The notes under the pieces: generated by a model
The model's database searches: none
Seen by the model: the letters and a program-made list of their open reading frames with translations, nothing else
Told to the model about the DNA's origin: nothing
Source of the DNA: PALSA-911 sp963743035
Lineage (GTDB): Bacteria > Pseudomonadota > Alphaproteobacteria > Acetobacterales > Acetobacteraceae
DNA length: 64,000 nucleotides
Assembly: GCA_963743035.1 (NCBI GenBank)
Contig: CAVUOB010000018.1
Span: 310,001-374,000 of the forward strand
Reading direction: 5' to 3'
Program-made: the position numbers and the translations under genes
Part shown: positions 52,180 through 63,476 of the stretch, in pieces
Position numbering within the stretch: the first letter of the stretch is position 1
Layout: each line of letters opens with the position of its first letter

Positions 52180-53553
52180 TCAGTTGAAGCGGCGCAGCAG
52201 GCCGGACGCCGATGGCAGGTCCTCCAGTGCGTTCACGGCCTGGATGGCCTGGGACACGGTCTCGGCCGGGATCGGGCGCACCGCGTTGGCGGCGCAGTCG
52301 CGGAATTTCTGCTCGCGCAAGGCAGGGGGCAGCGGGTTCTCCGGCGCGCCGAGCGGAATGGCGGTCTCCACCGTGGCACTCCGCCCGTCGGTCAGCCGCG
52401 CGGTGAGGCTGGCCCAGCCCTTGGCGCGATTGGCGGCCGGCGCGCCGTGGATGCGGGCGGACAGGGCGAGGATTTCCGGCGCCTGCATGGCGGCGAGCTC
52501 GCCGAGGCCGACCCTGCCCCGCGTCAGCGCGGCGGCGACCAGGAAGGGAAGGGCGAACTGGGCTTGCACGATCTGCGTGGGCGCGCGCTTGTGCGGGCCG
52601 TTCTCGAACTGGTCGGCATAGGTGGCGGGATCGGTGGTGATCGTCAGTTCGGCGATGGCGGTCCCGTCATTGCCGGCTGCGAGGCCAAGCGCGCGGTGCA
52701 GCGCCAGCGCGGCGTCGAGCGTCGCGTGCATCGGGCGGCCGCAGGGATAGGGCTTGAAGCTGAGTTCCTCGCCGCGCCAGGCGCTGCCGAGCCCCTCGGT
52801 CAGCGGTGCCAGGTCGTAGCCGCCCGGCTGGTACAGCTCGAAGAAGCCGTAGGTGCCGGCGAAGATGTTGTGCGCGCCGGTGAAGCCCTCCGCCGCCAGC
52901 ACGGCGGAGAACACGCCGGCGCTGGCGGCCTGGCCGGCCTGCAGGCGCTTGGTCAGCGCGCCGTCGATGATGCATTGGCGGTTGCCGGCGGCGTGGCTGT
53001 AGGCGATGCCGAAGGCGTGCATCATCTGCTCCTCGGTCAGGCCCAGCAGCTTGCCCGAAGCGGCGGCGGCGCCGAACACGCCGATCATGGCGGTGCGGTG
53101 CCAGCCGCGGTCCACGGTCGCCGCCAGGGCGATGCGGCAGGACACATCCAGCCCCAGCGTCGCCGCCAGCAGCAGGTCCTGGCCGGTGGCAGAAGGAAGG
53201 GTGTCGGCCACGGCCAGGGAGGCGGCGAACACGGAGGCGCCGGGATGGATGGACCCGCCATGGTCCAGCGTGTCGTCGAAATCCAGCGCATGCGCCATGC
53301 TGGCATTGACCAGAGCGGCCTGCGGCGCCGGCAGGCGGTTGCCGAACAGCAGCACCCCGGCCTCCTCCCGCCCGCCCCAGCGCGTCGTCACGCGCAGCAG
53401 CTCGGCGATCCCCGGCGCCGAACTGCCGCCGAGCGCGCAGCCCAGCGTGTCCAGTATGTCCGCGCGGGTCGCCGCTACGGCGGAAGCCGGCAGGTCGGCG
53501 TAGCGCGTGCGGGCGACATGGGCGGCCAGGGGCTTGGCGGGATCGACGGACAT
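52180..53553 (-). CDS. MmgE/PrpD-family protein
   Basis: A 457-residue protein of the 2-methylcitrate dehydratase/aconitate-decarboxylase fold. Blocks: ILDTLGCALGGSSAPG, NASMAHALDFDDTLDHGGSIHPGASVFAASLA (the DFDD...HPG active-site block), AYSHAAGNRQCIIDGALTKRLQAG, FKPYPCGRPMHATLDAAL and QFALPFLVAAAL. ATG 53553 has AGGAGA upstream. The family covers several lyases, and an assignment to PrpD is not justified without prpB/C neighbours. It probably forms a unit with the epoxide-hydrolase-like gene. Confidence 0.88.
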   Translation of the reverse strand: MSVDPAKPLAAHVARTRYADLPASAVAATRADILDTLGCALGGSSAPGIAELLRVTTRWGGREEAGVLLFGNRLPAPQAALVNASMAHALDFDDTLDHGGSIHPGASVFAASLAVADTLPSATGQDLLLAATLGLDVSCRIALAATVDRGWHRTAMIGVFGAAAASGKLLGLTEEQMMHAFGIAYSHAAGNRQCIIDGALTKRLQAGQAASAGVFSAVLAAEGFTGAHNIFAGTYGFFELYQPGGYDLAPLTEGLGSAWRGEELSFKPYPCGRPMHATLDAALALHRALGLAAGNDGTAIAELTITTDPATYADQFENGPHKRAPTQIVQAQFALPFLVAAALTRGRVGLGELAAMQAPEILALSARIHGAPAANRAKGWASLTARLTDGRSATVETAIPLGAPENPLPPALREQKFRDCAANAVRPIPAETVSQAIQAVNALEDLPSASGLLRRFN

Positions 53554-53760
53554 GGCGGTATCTCCTGTGGCCGGTCTGCGGGCGCTCGGCGGGGAGACTA
53601 GATGCAAGGCGATCCCGGTCAACCTTGCCCCCGGTGCGGTGGGTTGAAACGATCCCCGGCGGCCAAGATTGCTCAAAAGACATGAATTGGATCGTTTTCA
53701 CGTCCCCTGAAAACCACCTAGTGTGGCGCCGGCCCAAAGAGGCCGACAGGGAGGGTAAGA

Positions 53761-54966
53761 GTGAAGCGGATTTTTCTCGGTCTTATGGCCGCAACCATGG
53801 CGCTTGGCGCCGCGCCGGCGCGGGCACAGCTATCCGATGGTGTCGTGCGGATCGGCGTGCTGACCGACCTCACCGGGCTGTATGCCGACAATACCGGGAC
53901 GGGCACGGTGATCGCCACAAAGATGGCGATCGAGGATTTCGGTGGCACCGTGCTGGGCAATCCGATCGAGGTGCTGGTCGCTGACCACCAGAACAAGGCC
54001 GACATCTCCTCGGCGATCGCGCGCAGATGGATCGACGAGGACAAGGTGGACGTCATCACCTCGGTCGCCAATTCCGCGGTGGCGCTGGCGGTCCAGGGCG
54101 TCACCCGCGACAAGAACCGCATTCTTCTGAACACCGCGGCCGCCACGTCCGATTTTACCGGCAAGGCGTGTTCGCCCACCGGCTTCGGCTGGACCTACGA
54201 TACCTATGCGCTGGCCTCCGGCACCGGCAAGGCGCTGGTGAAGCAGGGCGCCGATACCTGGTATTTCCTGACCGCCGATTACGCCTTCGGCAATGCGCTG
54301 GAACGCGACACCAGCCGGTTCATCGAGGAAGCCGGCGGCAAGGTGCTGGGCGCGACCAAGGTGCCGCTCAGCAACACGGATTTCTCCTCCTTCCTGCTGC
54401 AGGCGAAAGGCTCCGGCGCCAAGGTGATCGGCCTGGCCAATGCCGGCGGGGATTTCATCAATTCGGTGAAGCAGGCCGCGGAGTTCGGCATCGTCAAGGG
54501 CGGACAGCGCCTGGCCGGATTGCTAGTGGTGATCCAGGACATCAACTCGATCGGGCTGAAGTCGGCGCAGGGCCTGGTGGTTACCGATTTCGGCTACTGG
54601 GACATGAACGACGAAACCCGCGCCTGGAACAAACGGTTCATGGAGCGGCACGGCAAGGCCGCCAACTACATTCATTTCAACGACTACAGCGCCACGCTGC
54701 ATTACTTGAAGGCGGTGCAGGCGGCGGGCACGGACGAGGCGCGGGCGGTGGCGGCGAAGATGAAGGAGATGCCGGTCAACGATCCCGTTTCGAAGAATGT
54801 CCGGATCCGCGCCGACGGGCGGGTGATGCGGGATTCCTACCTGATGCAGGTGAAATCGCCCGAGGAATCCAAGGGACCGTGGGATTTCTACAAGATCCTG
54901 GCGACCATTCCCGCGGCGGAATCCATTCGCCCGCTGGACCAGGGTGGCTGCCCCTTCGTCCAATAG
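53761..54966 (+). CDS. ABC transporter substrate-binding protein (Liv/urea type)
   Basis: Periplasmic binding protein of 401 residues from GTG 53761, preceded by GGGAGGG at slightly long spacing. Signal peptide: RIFLGLMAATMALGAAPARAQ. Blocks: VRIGVLTDLTGLYADNTGTGTVIATKMAIEDFGG, DEDKVDVITSVANSAVALAV and the end SIRPLDQGGCPFV, as in binding proteins of organic-acid or amide importers. No permease is on the same strand; the nearest are the minus-strand genes at 57.2-60.7 kb, which already have their own binding protein. Confidence 0.87.
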   Translation: MKRIFLGLMAATMALGAAPARAQLSDGVVRIGVLTDLTGLYADNTGTGTVIATKMAIEDFGGTVLGNPIEVLVADHQNKADISSAIARRWIDEDKVDVITSVANSAVALAVQGVTRDKNRILLNTAAATSDFTGKACSPTGFGWTYDTYALASGTGKALVKQGADTWYFLTADYAFGNALERDTSRFIEEAGGKVLGATKVPLSNTDFSSFLLQAKGSGAKVIGLANAGGDFINSVKQAAEFGIVKGGQRLAGLLVVIQDINSIGLKSAQGLVVTDFGYWDMNDETRAWNKRFMERHGKAANYIHFNDYSATLHYLKAVQAAGTDEARAVAAKMKEMPVNDPVSKNVRIRADGRVMRDSYLMQVKSPEESKGPWDFYKILATIPAAESIRPLDQGGCPFVQ

Positions 54967-55028
54967 TCTAACATCGCCCCGGTGGTCGCCGGCGGGTGCG
55001 GCCGCCGGCGACGACGGAGACAGGCAGC

Positions 55029-57176
55029 ATGTCCTTCAAGGTCCAGGTGGGCCCGCCACAGATCACCATCCATCAGGCCCAGACCATCCTGGTCACCGAA
55101 ATGGATGGGCGGATCGATTTTCCGTCCGATAACGGGCTGTTCTTCTACGACACGAGGCTGATCAGCGCCTGGTCCATCTTCGCCAATGGCGAGACCTGGG
55201 AATTGCTGAACGGCGGCGCCACCGCCTATGACACCGCGCGGCTGTTCCTCACCAACCGCGCCTTCCTGACCGAGGACGGCCCGGTGCCCGAGCGCAGCCT
55301 GGGCCTGACGGTCACGCGCGCCATCCAGGGCGGCATGCATGAGGATTTCGACGTCACCAACTATGCCCACCAGCCCGTGCGCTTCAACCTGGAGATCGCC
55401 GTCCGGGCCGATTTCGCCGACATCTTCGAAGTGCGGACCGACCGCATCGTCCGGCGCGGGCGCATCACGACGGAATGGTCGGAAGGCTCGCAACTGCTGA
55501 GCACCATCTATCGCAACGGCGATTTCGTGCGCTCCGTCACCATTGGCCCGGCGCGCGACAACCCGCCCGCGGTGTATGCGAACGGACGCCTGTCATTCGA
55601 GGTGCGGCTCGATCCCGGCCAGCCCTGGCATTGCTGCCTGCTCTACGACCTGATCGCCGGGGAGACGCAGTACCCGGGCACCGACGACCTGTCCGGACGA
55701 CAGCCTGGATCCGGGCGCGAACGGCGCCTGGCAGCGCCAGGTGCTGCAGTTGCGCAGCTCGAACGTGGATTTCGACAGCCTGTATCGCCAGTCGATCGAG
55801 GACATGGCGGCGCTGCGCATGCCGATGGAGCACGAGGGCATCGGCGCCGGCCACGGCCCGGGCGTGCTGCTGCCGGCAGCCGGACTGCCCTGGTACGCGG
55901 CGCCGTTCGGCCGCGACAGCCTGATCGTCTCGCTGCAGGCGATGCCGGTGGATCCGCAGCTGGCCTGCGGCACGCTGGGCGTGCTGGGTTCGCTGCAGGC
56001 GACGGAGCGCGACGACCGGCGCGACGCGGAGCCAGGAAAGATCCTGCACGAAATCCGCTACGGCGAGCTGGCGCATTTCAAGATGATCCCGCACACGCCG
56101 TACTACGGCACGGCGGACGCCACGCCGCTGTATCCAATTGTACTGCACGCCGCCTGGCGGGCCACCGGCGATGCGGCGCTGCTGCAGCGCCATCTGGGCA
56201 ATGCCGAGGCGTGCCTCGAATGGATCGACCAGTACGGCGACCGGGACGGCGACGGTTTCCAGGAATTCCAGACGCGCTCTCCGCTCGGTTACGAGAATTT
56301 GTGCTGGAAGGATTCCACCGACGGGGTGCTCTATCCCGACGGCACGCGGGTGCGCGGGCCGAAGGCGATGTGCGAACTGCAAGGCTATGTCTACGACGCC
56401 TGGCGCCGGATGGCGGAAATCCACGACGCGCTGGGCAATGCCGGGCGCGCCGGCGAATTGCGGCGCAAGGCCGCCGTGCTGTATGCGCGCTTCAACGAGG
56501 TGTTCTGGGACGAGGCGAGCGGCTTCTACGCCTTCGCGCTGGACGGCAACAAGAACAAGGTGCTGAGCGTGACGTCCAATGTCGGCCACTGCCTGTTCTC
56601 CGGCATCATCGCGCCGGAACGCGCGGCGCGCGTGGTGGCCAGGCTGCTGGCACCGGACATGAACAGCGGCTGGGGCATCCGCACGCTGTCCTCGCTGCAT
56701 GGCGGGTTCAACCCGTTCTCGTATCACAACGGATCGGTCTGGCCGCACGACAACAGCCTGGTCGCACTCGGTTTCAGGCGGTACGGCTTTGCCGCGGAGG
56801 CGGCGCAGGTCGCGCGCGGCATCTGCGATGCAGCCGGCCATTTCCAGCTCAACCAGCTGCCGGAGCTCTATGCCGGCATCCAGCGCAACGGCGGCAATTT
56901 CCCGGTGCAGTATCTCGGCGCCAACGTGCCGCAGGCCTGGGCGGCCTGCGCGCCCTTCGCGCTGCTGCAGGCGCTGCTCGGCCTGCAGCCGGATGCGCCG
57001 AACCAGAAGCTGTATGTCGATCCGGCGCTGCCGGACTGGCTGGACGAGGTCACCCTGCTGGATTACCGGCTCGGCCAGGAAAGGCTCGATATTCGCTTCT
57101 ATCGCGACGGGGCGGGAACCCGCTTCGACGTGACGCGCGGCGATGGCTGGCTGGTGCACCGCCGCCCTTATGCCGA

Positions 57177-57198
<22 letters not shown>
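55029..57198 (+). CDS. Amylo-alpha-1,6-glucosidase/glycogen debranching-type enzyme, frameshifted
   Basis: GDE_N plus GDE_C-type (alpha,alpha)6-barrel glucosidase of about 722 residues. N-terminal part: DGRIDFPSDNGLFFYDTRLISAWSIFANG and FLTNRAFLTEDGPVPERSLGLTVTR. C-terminal barrel: PWYAAPFGRDSLIVSLQAM, MIPHTPYYGTADATPLYPIVLHAAW, GYENLCWKDSTDGVLYPDG and PFSYHNGSVWPHDNSLVALGF. The parts are in two frames; removing one G from GG after TCC near 55692 gives DDLSDDSLDPGANGAWQRQ. Its last 22 bp overlap the end of livF on the other strand. Confidence 0.88.
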
Positions 57199-57901
<703 letters not shown>

Positions 57902-57905
<4 letters not shown>

Positions 57906-59698
57906 GCGACACTGCCCAGATAGGCCTCGATCACCCGGGGATCGGCGCGGACCTCGGCCGGCCTGCCTTCGGCCAGCTTCTCGCCGAAATCCATCACGAC
58001 CAGCCGGTCGGTCAGACCCATGACGAAATCCATGTCGTGCTCGACCAGCAGGATGGAGACGCCTCCGTCTTCGGCATCGGGGGTTCGCAGTCGGCGCAGC
58101 AGATCGGCGAGCTGTTCCTTCTCGGCATGGCGCAGCCCGGCCGCCGGCTCGTCGAGCAGCAGCAGGACGGGATCGAGGCACAGTGCGCGGGCGATTTCGA
58201 CGATGCGCTGGCGGCCGAGCGCCAGGCTGCCGGCGGGGCGGTGCGCATCCGCGAGCAGGCCGACACGGTCCAGCTGCCGCGCGGCCTCGGCGAGCAGCCG
58301 GGCTTCCTCCGCGCGGTCCAGCCGCAGCAGGGCTGCCAGCGCCCCGGCGCGGCCACGCAGATGCGCGCCGAGGGCGACGTTCTCGATCACGCTCATATCC
58401 GGGACCAGTTTCACGTGCTGGAAGCTGCGGGCAATGCCGAGCCGTGCGATCGCCGGGGCGTCGCTGCCGGTGATGTCCTGGCCGCGAAAGACGATGCGCC
58501 CGGCATCGGCGCGATCGACGCCGGTCAGCAGATTGAACGTGGTGGATTTGCCGGCGCCGTTCGGGCCGATCAGGCCGACGATCTCCCCGGCATGGATGGC
58601 AAAGCCGAACCCGCCCACTGCGACCAGGCCGCCGAAGCGCCGCGTCAGGCCGGAAACCTCGAGCAGGGGCGTGCCGGGTTCGGGAAGCGCACGCTGCGGC
58701 AGATCGGCTGCGTCCGGTACGGACGCGACAGCCTTGGCGCGCGAACGCCGGCCGAGCCGCGCCAGAAGCGGCCCCAGATGCGGCCATATCCCTTCCGGCG
58801 CGGTCTGCAGCACCAGCACCATCAGCACGCCGAACACGATGGTCTCGAAATTGCCCTGCGCGCCGATCAGATAGGGAAGCAGCGTCTGCAGCCGGTCGTT
58901 CACCAGCGTCACCAGCGCCGCGCCGAGCAGCGCCCCGCCGATCTGTCCGGCGCCGCCGAGCACGGCCATCAGCAGATACTGGATCGACGCCGGCAGCCCG
59001 AACGGCGTCGGGTTCACCGCGCGCTGCAGATGCGCATAGAGCCAGCCCGCCAGCCCCGCGAGCGCCGCGGCATATAGGAAGGCCAGCATGCGCGCGCGGA
59101 TCGGCGGCGCGCCGCAGGAAGCACCCGCCAGCGCCCCGCCGCGCAGGGCGCGGATCGCGCGCCCCACCCGGCTGTCCAGCAGGTTGCGCGTGGCCAGCAC
59201 CGCCAGCCCGACGCCGATCCAGATCACCACGAAGAAGCGGCGCGGATCGGCCAGGCTGAACCCGAGAAAACTCACGGCGGGAATGGCGGAAATGCCGTCG
59301 TAGCGGCCGGTGATGTCCAGGATGCCGGCGAGGTAGAACAGGCTGACGCTCCAGGCGATGGTGCCGAGCGCCAGATAATGTCCGGACAGGCGCAGCGTCA
59401 CCGCGCCGATCACCAGCGCCGCGGCCAGGCTGGCGGCAATCGCCAGCGGCAGGGTCAGCCACGGCGACAGCCCGTACGATGTCGTCAGGATCGCTGTCGT
59501 ATAGGCGCCGAACCCGCAGAAACTGGCCTGCCCGAAGGATGTCATGCCGCCGACGCCGGTCAGCACCACCAGGCCCAGCGCGACGATGGCGGAAATGCCG
59601 ATGCTGTTCGCCAGGCTGATCCAGAACGGCGGCACGAACGGCAGCTGCGCCAGCAGCAGCCAGCAGGCGCTGCCGATGATCCATGCCGGCCGGATCAT
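57902..59698 (-). CDS. Fused ABC permease-ATPase, LivM-LivG type
   Basis: A 598-residue fusion. Residues 1-320 are a LivM permease (IVALGLVVLTGVGGMTSFGQASFCGFGAYTTAIL, ALGTIAWSVSLFYLAGILDITGRYDG, IRALRGGALAGASCGAPPIRARM); a linker of about 25 residues follows (RRSRAKAVASVPDAADLPQ); residues 345-598 are a LivG ATPase (Walker A GPNGAGKSTTFNLLTG, IARSFQHVKLVPDMSVIENVA, Walker B LLLLDEPAAGLRHAE). The signature LALGRQRIVEIARAL is degenerate, as usual in LivG. No stop or frame change separates the parts. The fusion order is known in some proteobacterial Liv systems. Confidence 0.9.
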
Positions 59699-60726
59699 TC
59701 CTCTTCCTCGCCGCTATGCCTGGCTAGCGAACGGATCAGCAGCACCGGCAGGATGGCGGTGAAGACGATCACCTCCTTGAACGAACTCGCCCAGAACGAG
59801 GAGAAGCTCTCGACGAGCCCGACCGCGATGGCGGCGAGCACCGCAGCGGGATAGGCGACCAGGCCGCCGACGATGGCGGCGACAAAGCCTTTCAGGCCGA
59901 TCAGGAAGCCGGTGTCGTAATAGACCGTGGTCAGCGGCGCGATCAGCACGCCCGACAACGCGCCAATGAACCCGGCCAGGGTGAAGGCGAGCCGTCCGGC
60001 GCCGGCGGCGGGAATGCCGACCAGCCGTGCCCCAAGCGCATTGACCGCGGTGGCGCGCAGGGCCTTGCCCATCAGGCTGACGCCGAAGAACGCCGCCAGC
60101 CCGGCCATCAGCAGCAAGGTCACGGCCAGGATCCAGATCGCCTGGCCGGGGATGGTCAATGGACCGAGCGGGATCATGGCATCGGAAAACCCGGTGGCGC
60201 GCACGCCCTCCGGCCCGAAGAACACCAGCCCCAGTCCGAGCATGGCGAAATGCACGCCGACGGCGGCGATCAGCAGCGTCAGCACGGACGCGCCCGCCAG
60301 CGGCGCGAAGGCGATCCGGTGCAGGGCAGGGGCCATCGGCGTGACGATCCCGAGCGACAGCAGCGCCGAGACCGCGACCCCCAGCCGCAGCGGCGCGAGC
60401 CACAGCGTCAAAGGCACCGCCACCACTGCCGGCCCCAATGTTTCCACCAGCAGCCGGGCCTTGCCCCCGGCGTCCCGCCTGGCGTCCCATAATCCGCGGG
60501 CGGCGGCGGCCACGCCGAGCACCGCCAGCAGCCACAGGCTCGCCGGTAGGGTTCCGCTGTCCAGTGCCGCGTAGGTCAGCGCGGCGAAGGCGACCAGCTC
60601 GCCCTGCGGGATGAACACGACGCGGGTCACGGTAAAGACCAGCACCAGCGACAAGGCCAGCAGAGCATAGATGGCGCCGTTCACCACCCCGTCCTGGATC
60701 AGGATCAGGACGATCGTGCCGTCCAT
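59695..60726 (-). CDS. livH: ABC permease, LivH type (second cluster)
   Basis: A 343-residue permease, longer than the usual 290-300. It begins IQDGVVNGAIYALLALSLVLVFTVTRVVFIPQGELVAFAALTYA, has an inserted Arg-rich loop (GLWDARRDAGGKARLLVE), the loop MGKALRATAVNALGARLVGIP, and GFLIGLKGFVAAIVGGLVAYPAAV. The C-terminus ends in a run of four Glu. Its stop overlaps the start of the permease-ATPase fusion (59695-59698). Confidence 0.9.
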   Translation of the reverse strand: MDGTIVLILIQDGVVNGAIYALLALSLVLVFTVTRVVFIPQGELVAFAALTYAALDSGTLPASLWLLAVLGVAAAARGLWDARRDAGGKARLLVETLGPAVVAVPLTLWLAPLRLGVAVSALLSLGIVTPMAPALHRIAFAPLAGASVLTLLIAAVGVHFAMLGLGLVFFGPEGVRATGFSDAMIPLGPLTIPGQAIWILAVTLLLMAGLAAFFGVSLMGKALRATAVNALGARLVGIPAAGAGRLAFTLAGFIGALSGVLIAPLTTVYYDTGFLIGLKGFVAAIVGGLVAYPAAVLAAIAVGLVESFSSFWASSFKEVIVFTAILPVLLIRSLARHSGEEEE

Positions 60727-60748
60727 CGATGCTCGGCCGGACGCCGGA

Positions 60749-61906
60749 TTACGGCAGCAGCACCCACTTGCCGTCGCGGATCGTCACCATCACCCGGGCG
60801 CGGGCGTCGAAGCCGTTATGGTCGGTCGGCGACATGCTGGCGACGCCCTGGGTCATCACCAGGTTGCGCTGGTTCTCCAAGGCGTCGCGGAGGGCGGCGC
60901 GGAACTCCGGCGTGCCCGGCTGGGCCTTGGCCACGGCTTCCGGGATCGCCGCGGTCAGCAGCAGCCCGGCGTCGTACAGGTGCGCGCCGAAGGTCGCCAT
61001 GCTGCCGGGACCGTATTTCGCCTCATAAGCGCGGGCATAGCCCTGCGCCACCGGCTTGATCGGGTTGCCGTCCGGCAACTGGTCCGCCACCAGCACCGGG
61101 CCGGCGGGCAGGATCTCGCCCTCCACGTCCTTGCCGCCGACGCGCAGGAAATCGGCGTTGGCCACGCCGTGGGTCTGATAGACCTTGCCCTTGTAGCCGC
61201 GCTCCACCAGCGCCTTTGCCGGCAGCGCGGCGGGCGATCCGGCGCCGACGATCAGCACCGCGTCCGGCTTCGCCGAGACGATCTTCAGCACCTGCCCGGT
61301 GACGGAGGTATCGGTGCGGGCATAGCGCTCGGTATCCACCAGCTTGATGCCCTTTGCGGCCAGCGCCCGGGTGATCTCCGCGAGCCAGCCATCGCCATAG
61401 GCGTCGTTGAAGCCGATGAAGGCCACGCTCTTCACATCCGCCAGCGCCATATGTCCGGCGACGGCATCGGCCATCAGGCTGTCGTTCTGTGGGGTCTTGA
61501 ACACCCAGGCGCGTGCGCCGGTGGGCGGATCGATGATCTTCGCCGAGGCCGCGAGTGCGATCATCGGCACCTTCTTCTCGCCGACGACATCGATCATCGC
61601 CAGCGCCGCCGGGGTGATCGACGGGCCGATCAGCACGTCGATATTGTCCTCGTCGATCAGCTTGCGGGTATTGGCGACGGCCTTGGTGCTGTCGGTGGCG
61701 TCGTCGAGCAGGATGTACTCGATCTTCTGTCCGGCGATCTCCGTCGGCAACAAGGCCACCGAGTTGCGCTGGGGAATGCCGAGCGAAGCGGCCGGGCCAG
61801 TTTGCGACACGGTGATGCCGACCTTCACGGTGCCCGCCTGGGCGGCGAGAGCCGTTGCCAGGGCAATGAACGCCCCGAGGATGAAGTTCGAACCTGAACG
61901 CGCCAT
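60749..61906 (-). CDS. ABC transporter substrate-binding protein (second cluster)
   Basis: A 385-residue periplasmic binding protein from ATG 61906 (GGGAGG upstream). Signal peptide: FILGAFIALATALAAQAGT. Blocks: VGITVSQTGPAASLGIPQRNSVALLPTEIAG, DEDNIDVLIGPSITPAALAMIDVV, SVAFIGFNDAYGDGWL and VYQTHGVANADFLRVGG. It heads the unit with livH, the fusion and livF. The amidase encoded just upstream on the same strand hints at an amide or aromatic-acid ligand. Confidence 0.9.
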   Translation of the reverse strand: MARSGSNFILGAFIALATALAAQAGTVKVGITVSQTGPAASLGIPQRNSVALLPTEIAGQKIEYILLDDATDSTKAVANTRKLIDEDNIDVLIGPSITPAALAMIDVVGEKKVPMIALAASAKIIDPPTGARAWVFKTPQNDSLMADAVAGHMALADVKSVAFIGFNDAYGDGWLAEITRALAAKGIKLVDTERYARTDTSVTGQVLKIVSAKPDAVLIVGAGSPAALPAKALVERGYKGKVYQTHGVANADFLRVGGKDVEGEILPAGPVLVADQLPDGNPIKPVAQGYARAYEAKYGPGSMATFGAHLYDAGLLLTAAIPEAVAKAQPGTPEFRAALRDALENQRNLVMTQGVASMSPTDHNGFDARARVMVTIRDGKWVLLP

Positions 61907-62035
61907 AAGCCTGCCTCCCTTGTTGCAGCTGCTTCGGCCGCTGGTCCAAGGGTGTGGGTGGCGGTCGAAACCTGTCAAGCGGACCGCTTGGGCGGCGTCG
62001 AGATCGGCTGAAGCTTGAGGGATGTTGACGTTCTC

Positions 62036-62099
62036 TAAGCAAGGTGAGGGGCTCCGCCCCCTCGACCCCCGCCAGAGGCGGAGCCCCTGGCCTTGCTTA
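62036..62099. repeat. Short form of the nested inverted-repeat family, copy E
   Basis: A 64-bp element with perfect ends TAAGCAAGG and CCTTGCTTA and two inner hairpins (GGGGCTCCGCCCC and an imperfect one around CCAGAGGCGG). It corresponds to the outer arms of copy D without the core. It lies between the amidase and the binding-protein gene. Confidence 0.85.
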
Positions 62100-62127
62100 A
62101 AACACCAACACCAACCCCCCCCACACC

Positions 62128-63396
62128 TCAGCCGATCACCGAAGCGACCCAGGCGGCCCAGGCCAGGGTGGCGCGGTCTTCGTTGGGGCGGCCGCAGATC
62201 TGGATCCCCAGCGGCAGGCCGTTCGGGCCGGTGCTGGCGGGGATGGTGATGCAGGGGCCGTGCAGGGTGGTCCATATATAATTGAAGGCAGGATCGCCGG
62301 TCCATTCCAGGCCGGCGGGCGCTTCGCCGGGGGCGGAAGGGGTGAGCAGGATATCCAGCCCTTCCATCGCGGCGGGGAAGGCGGCCTGGCTGCGCTGGAA
62401 CGCGGCGCAGGCGGCGTCCAGGGCGGTTTCGGTTTGCGCCAGGCCGAAATCCAGGCGCTCGCGCAGCGTTTCGGAGATTTGCGAGCGGTGGTGGTTCATT
62501 TCCCAGCCCAGCGCGCGGGCGCTTTCATTGTTCATGACGATGGGGTGGGCGGTTTCCAGCTCGGCGAAATCCTCCGGCAGCTCGCGGTCGGTCACGCCGG
62601 CGCCGGCGCGGGCGAGGGCGTCGGCGATGCGGGCGAGCAGCGCCTGGGTTTCCGGCGTGGCCTTGTCCCAGGAGATCGTCTTGCAGACGCCGACCCTGGG
62701 GGCCGTGCCGGTTTGGTCATCGGGGTTGCCGAGGTTGCGGCCGGAGACGGCGGCGGCGAACAACGCGCAATCGGCGACCGACCTGGCCATGACCCCAACC
62801 GTATCCAGGCTATCGGACATGATCTTCATGCCGATCCGGCTGATCAGGCCGTAGGTCGGCTTGTAGCCGACGACGCCGCAATAGGCGGCGGGGCGGATGA
62901 TGCTGCCGGCGGTCTGGGTGCCGAAGGCGAGCGGGAAGAAGAAATCGGCGACGCCGGCGGCGGATCCGCTGGAGGAACCGCCCGGCGTATGGCCGGGGTT
63001 GGCGGGGTTGGTGGTGGGGCCTGGCGTGCGGGTGGCGAATTCCGTGGTGACGGTCTTGCCGACCACCACCGCGCCGGTGGCGCGGGCGGCGGCGACCGCG
63101 GCGCAATCGGCCCTGGGTTGCCATCCCTGCCAGATCGGCGATCCGTATTGGCTGGGCATATCAGCGGTATCCAGAACGTCCTTCACACCGATCGGCAGCC
63201 CGGCCAGCGGGCCGGGGCGCGGGCGGGAGGCGGCCTTGCTGGCGGCTTCGGGCGCGAAATGGGCGAAGGCGTGGCGCTCGCCCTCGCGGTCGTCGATGCG
63301 GTCCAGGCAGGCCTCCATCACTTCCATCGGCTCGATCTGGCCGTCGCGGATCAGCTTCACCGCCTGCGTGGCGGTGATGCGGGAGAGGTCCTGCAT
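62128..63396 (-). CDS. Amidase-signature-family amidase
   Basis: Ser-cisSer-Lys amidase of 422 residues. Lys72 in GLPIGVKDVLDTADMPSQYGS, the Ser-rich block GHTPGGSSSGSAAGVA (cis-Ser at 141/142) and nucleophile Ser165 in GTQTAGSIIRPAAYCGVVGYKPT. Length is at the short end of the family (450-500), with the loss in the C-terminal part. It is not a convincing GatA, since no gatB/gatC is adjacent. It may act on the substrate of the neighbouring importer. Confidence 0.9.
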   Translation of the reverse strand: MQDLSRITATQAVKLIRDGQIEPMEVMEACLDRIDDREGERHAFAHFAPEAASKAASRPRPGPLAGLPIGVKDVLDTADMPSQYGSPIWQGWQPRADCAAVAAARATGAVVVGKTVTTEFATRTPGPTTNPANPGHTPGGSSSGSAAGVADFFFPLAFGTQTAGSIIRPAAYCGVVGYKPTYGLISRIGMKIMSDSLDTVGVMARSVADCALFAAAVSGRNLGNPDDQTGTAPRVGVCKTISWDKATPETQALLARIADALARAGAGVTDRELPEDFAELETAHPIVMNNESARALGWEMNHHRSQISETLRERLDFGLAQTETALDAACAAFQRSQAAFPAAMEGLDILLTPSAPGEAPAGLEWTGDPAFNYIWTTLHGPCITIPASTGPNGLPLGIQICGRPNEDRATLAWAAWVASVIG

Positions 63397-63476
63397 ATGT
63401 GCACTCCTGGTTTATCGCCGTTGGGGGATGCGACAGGCTGGCGCAGCCGGGCGTGGCGGTCCATCTTTGTTATCCC

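Noticed and set aside
52180..53553. 2-methylcitrate dehydratase PrpD
   Set aside because: The family block fits, but prpB and prpC are absent and the neighbour is an epoxide-hydrolase-like gene, so only the family name is justified.
62128..63396. GatA subunit of the amidotransferase
   Set aside because: It has the amidase signature only. gatB and gatC are not adjacent, and the protein is shorter than GatA.
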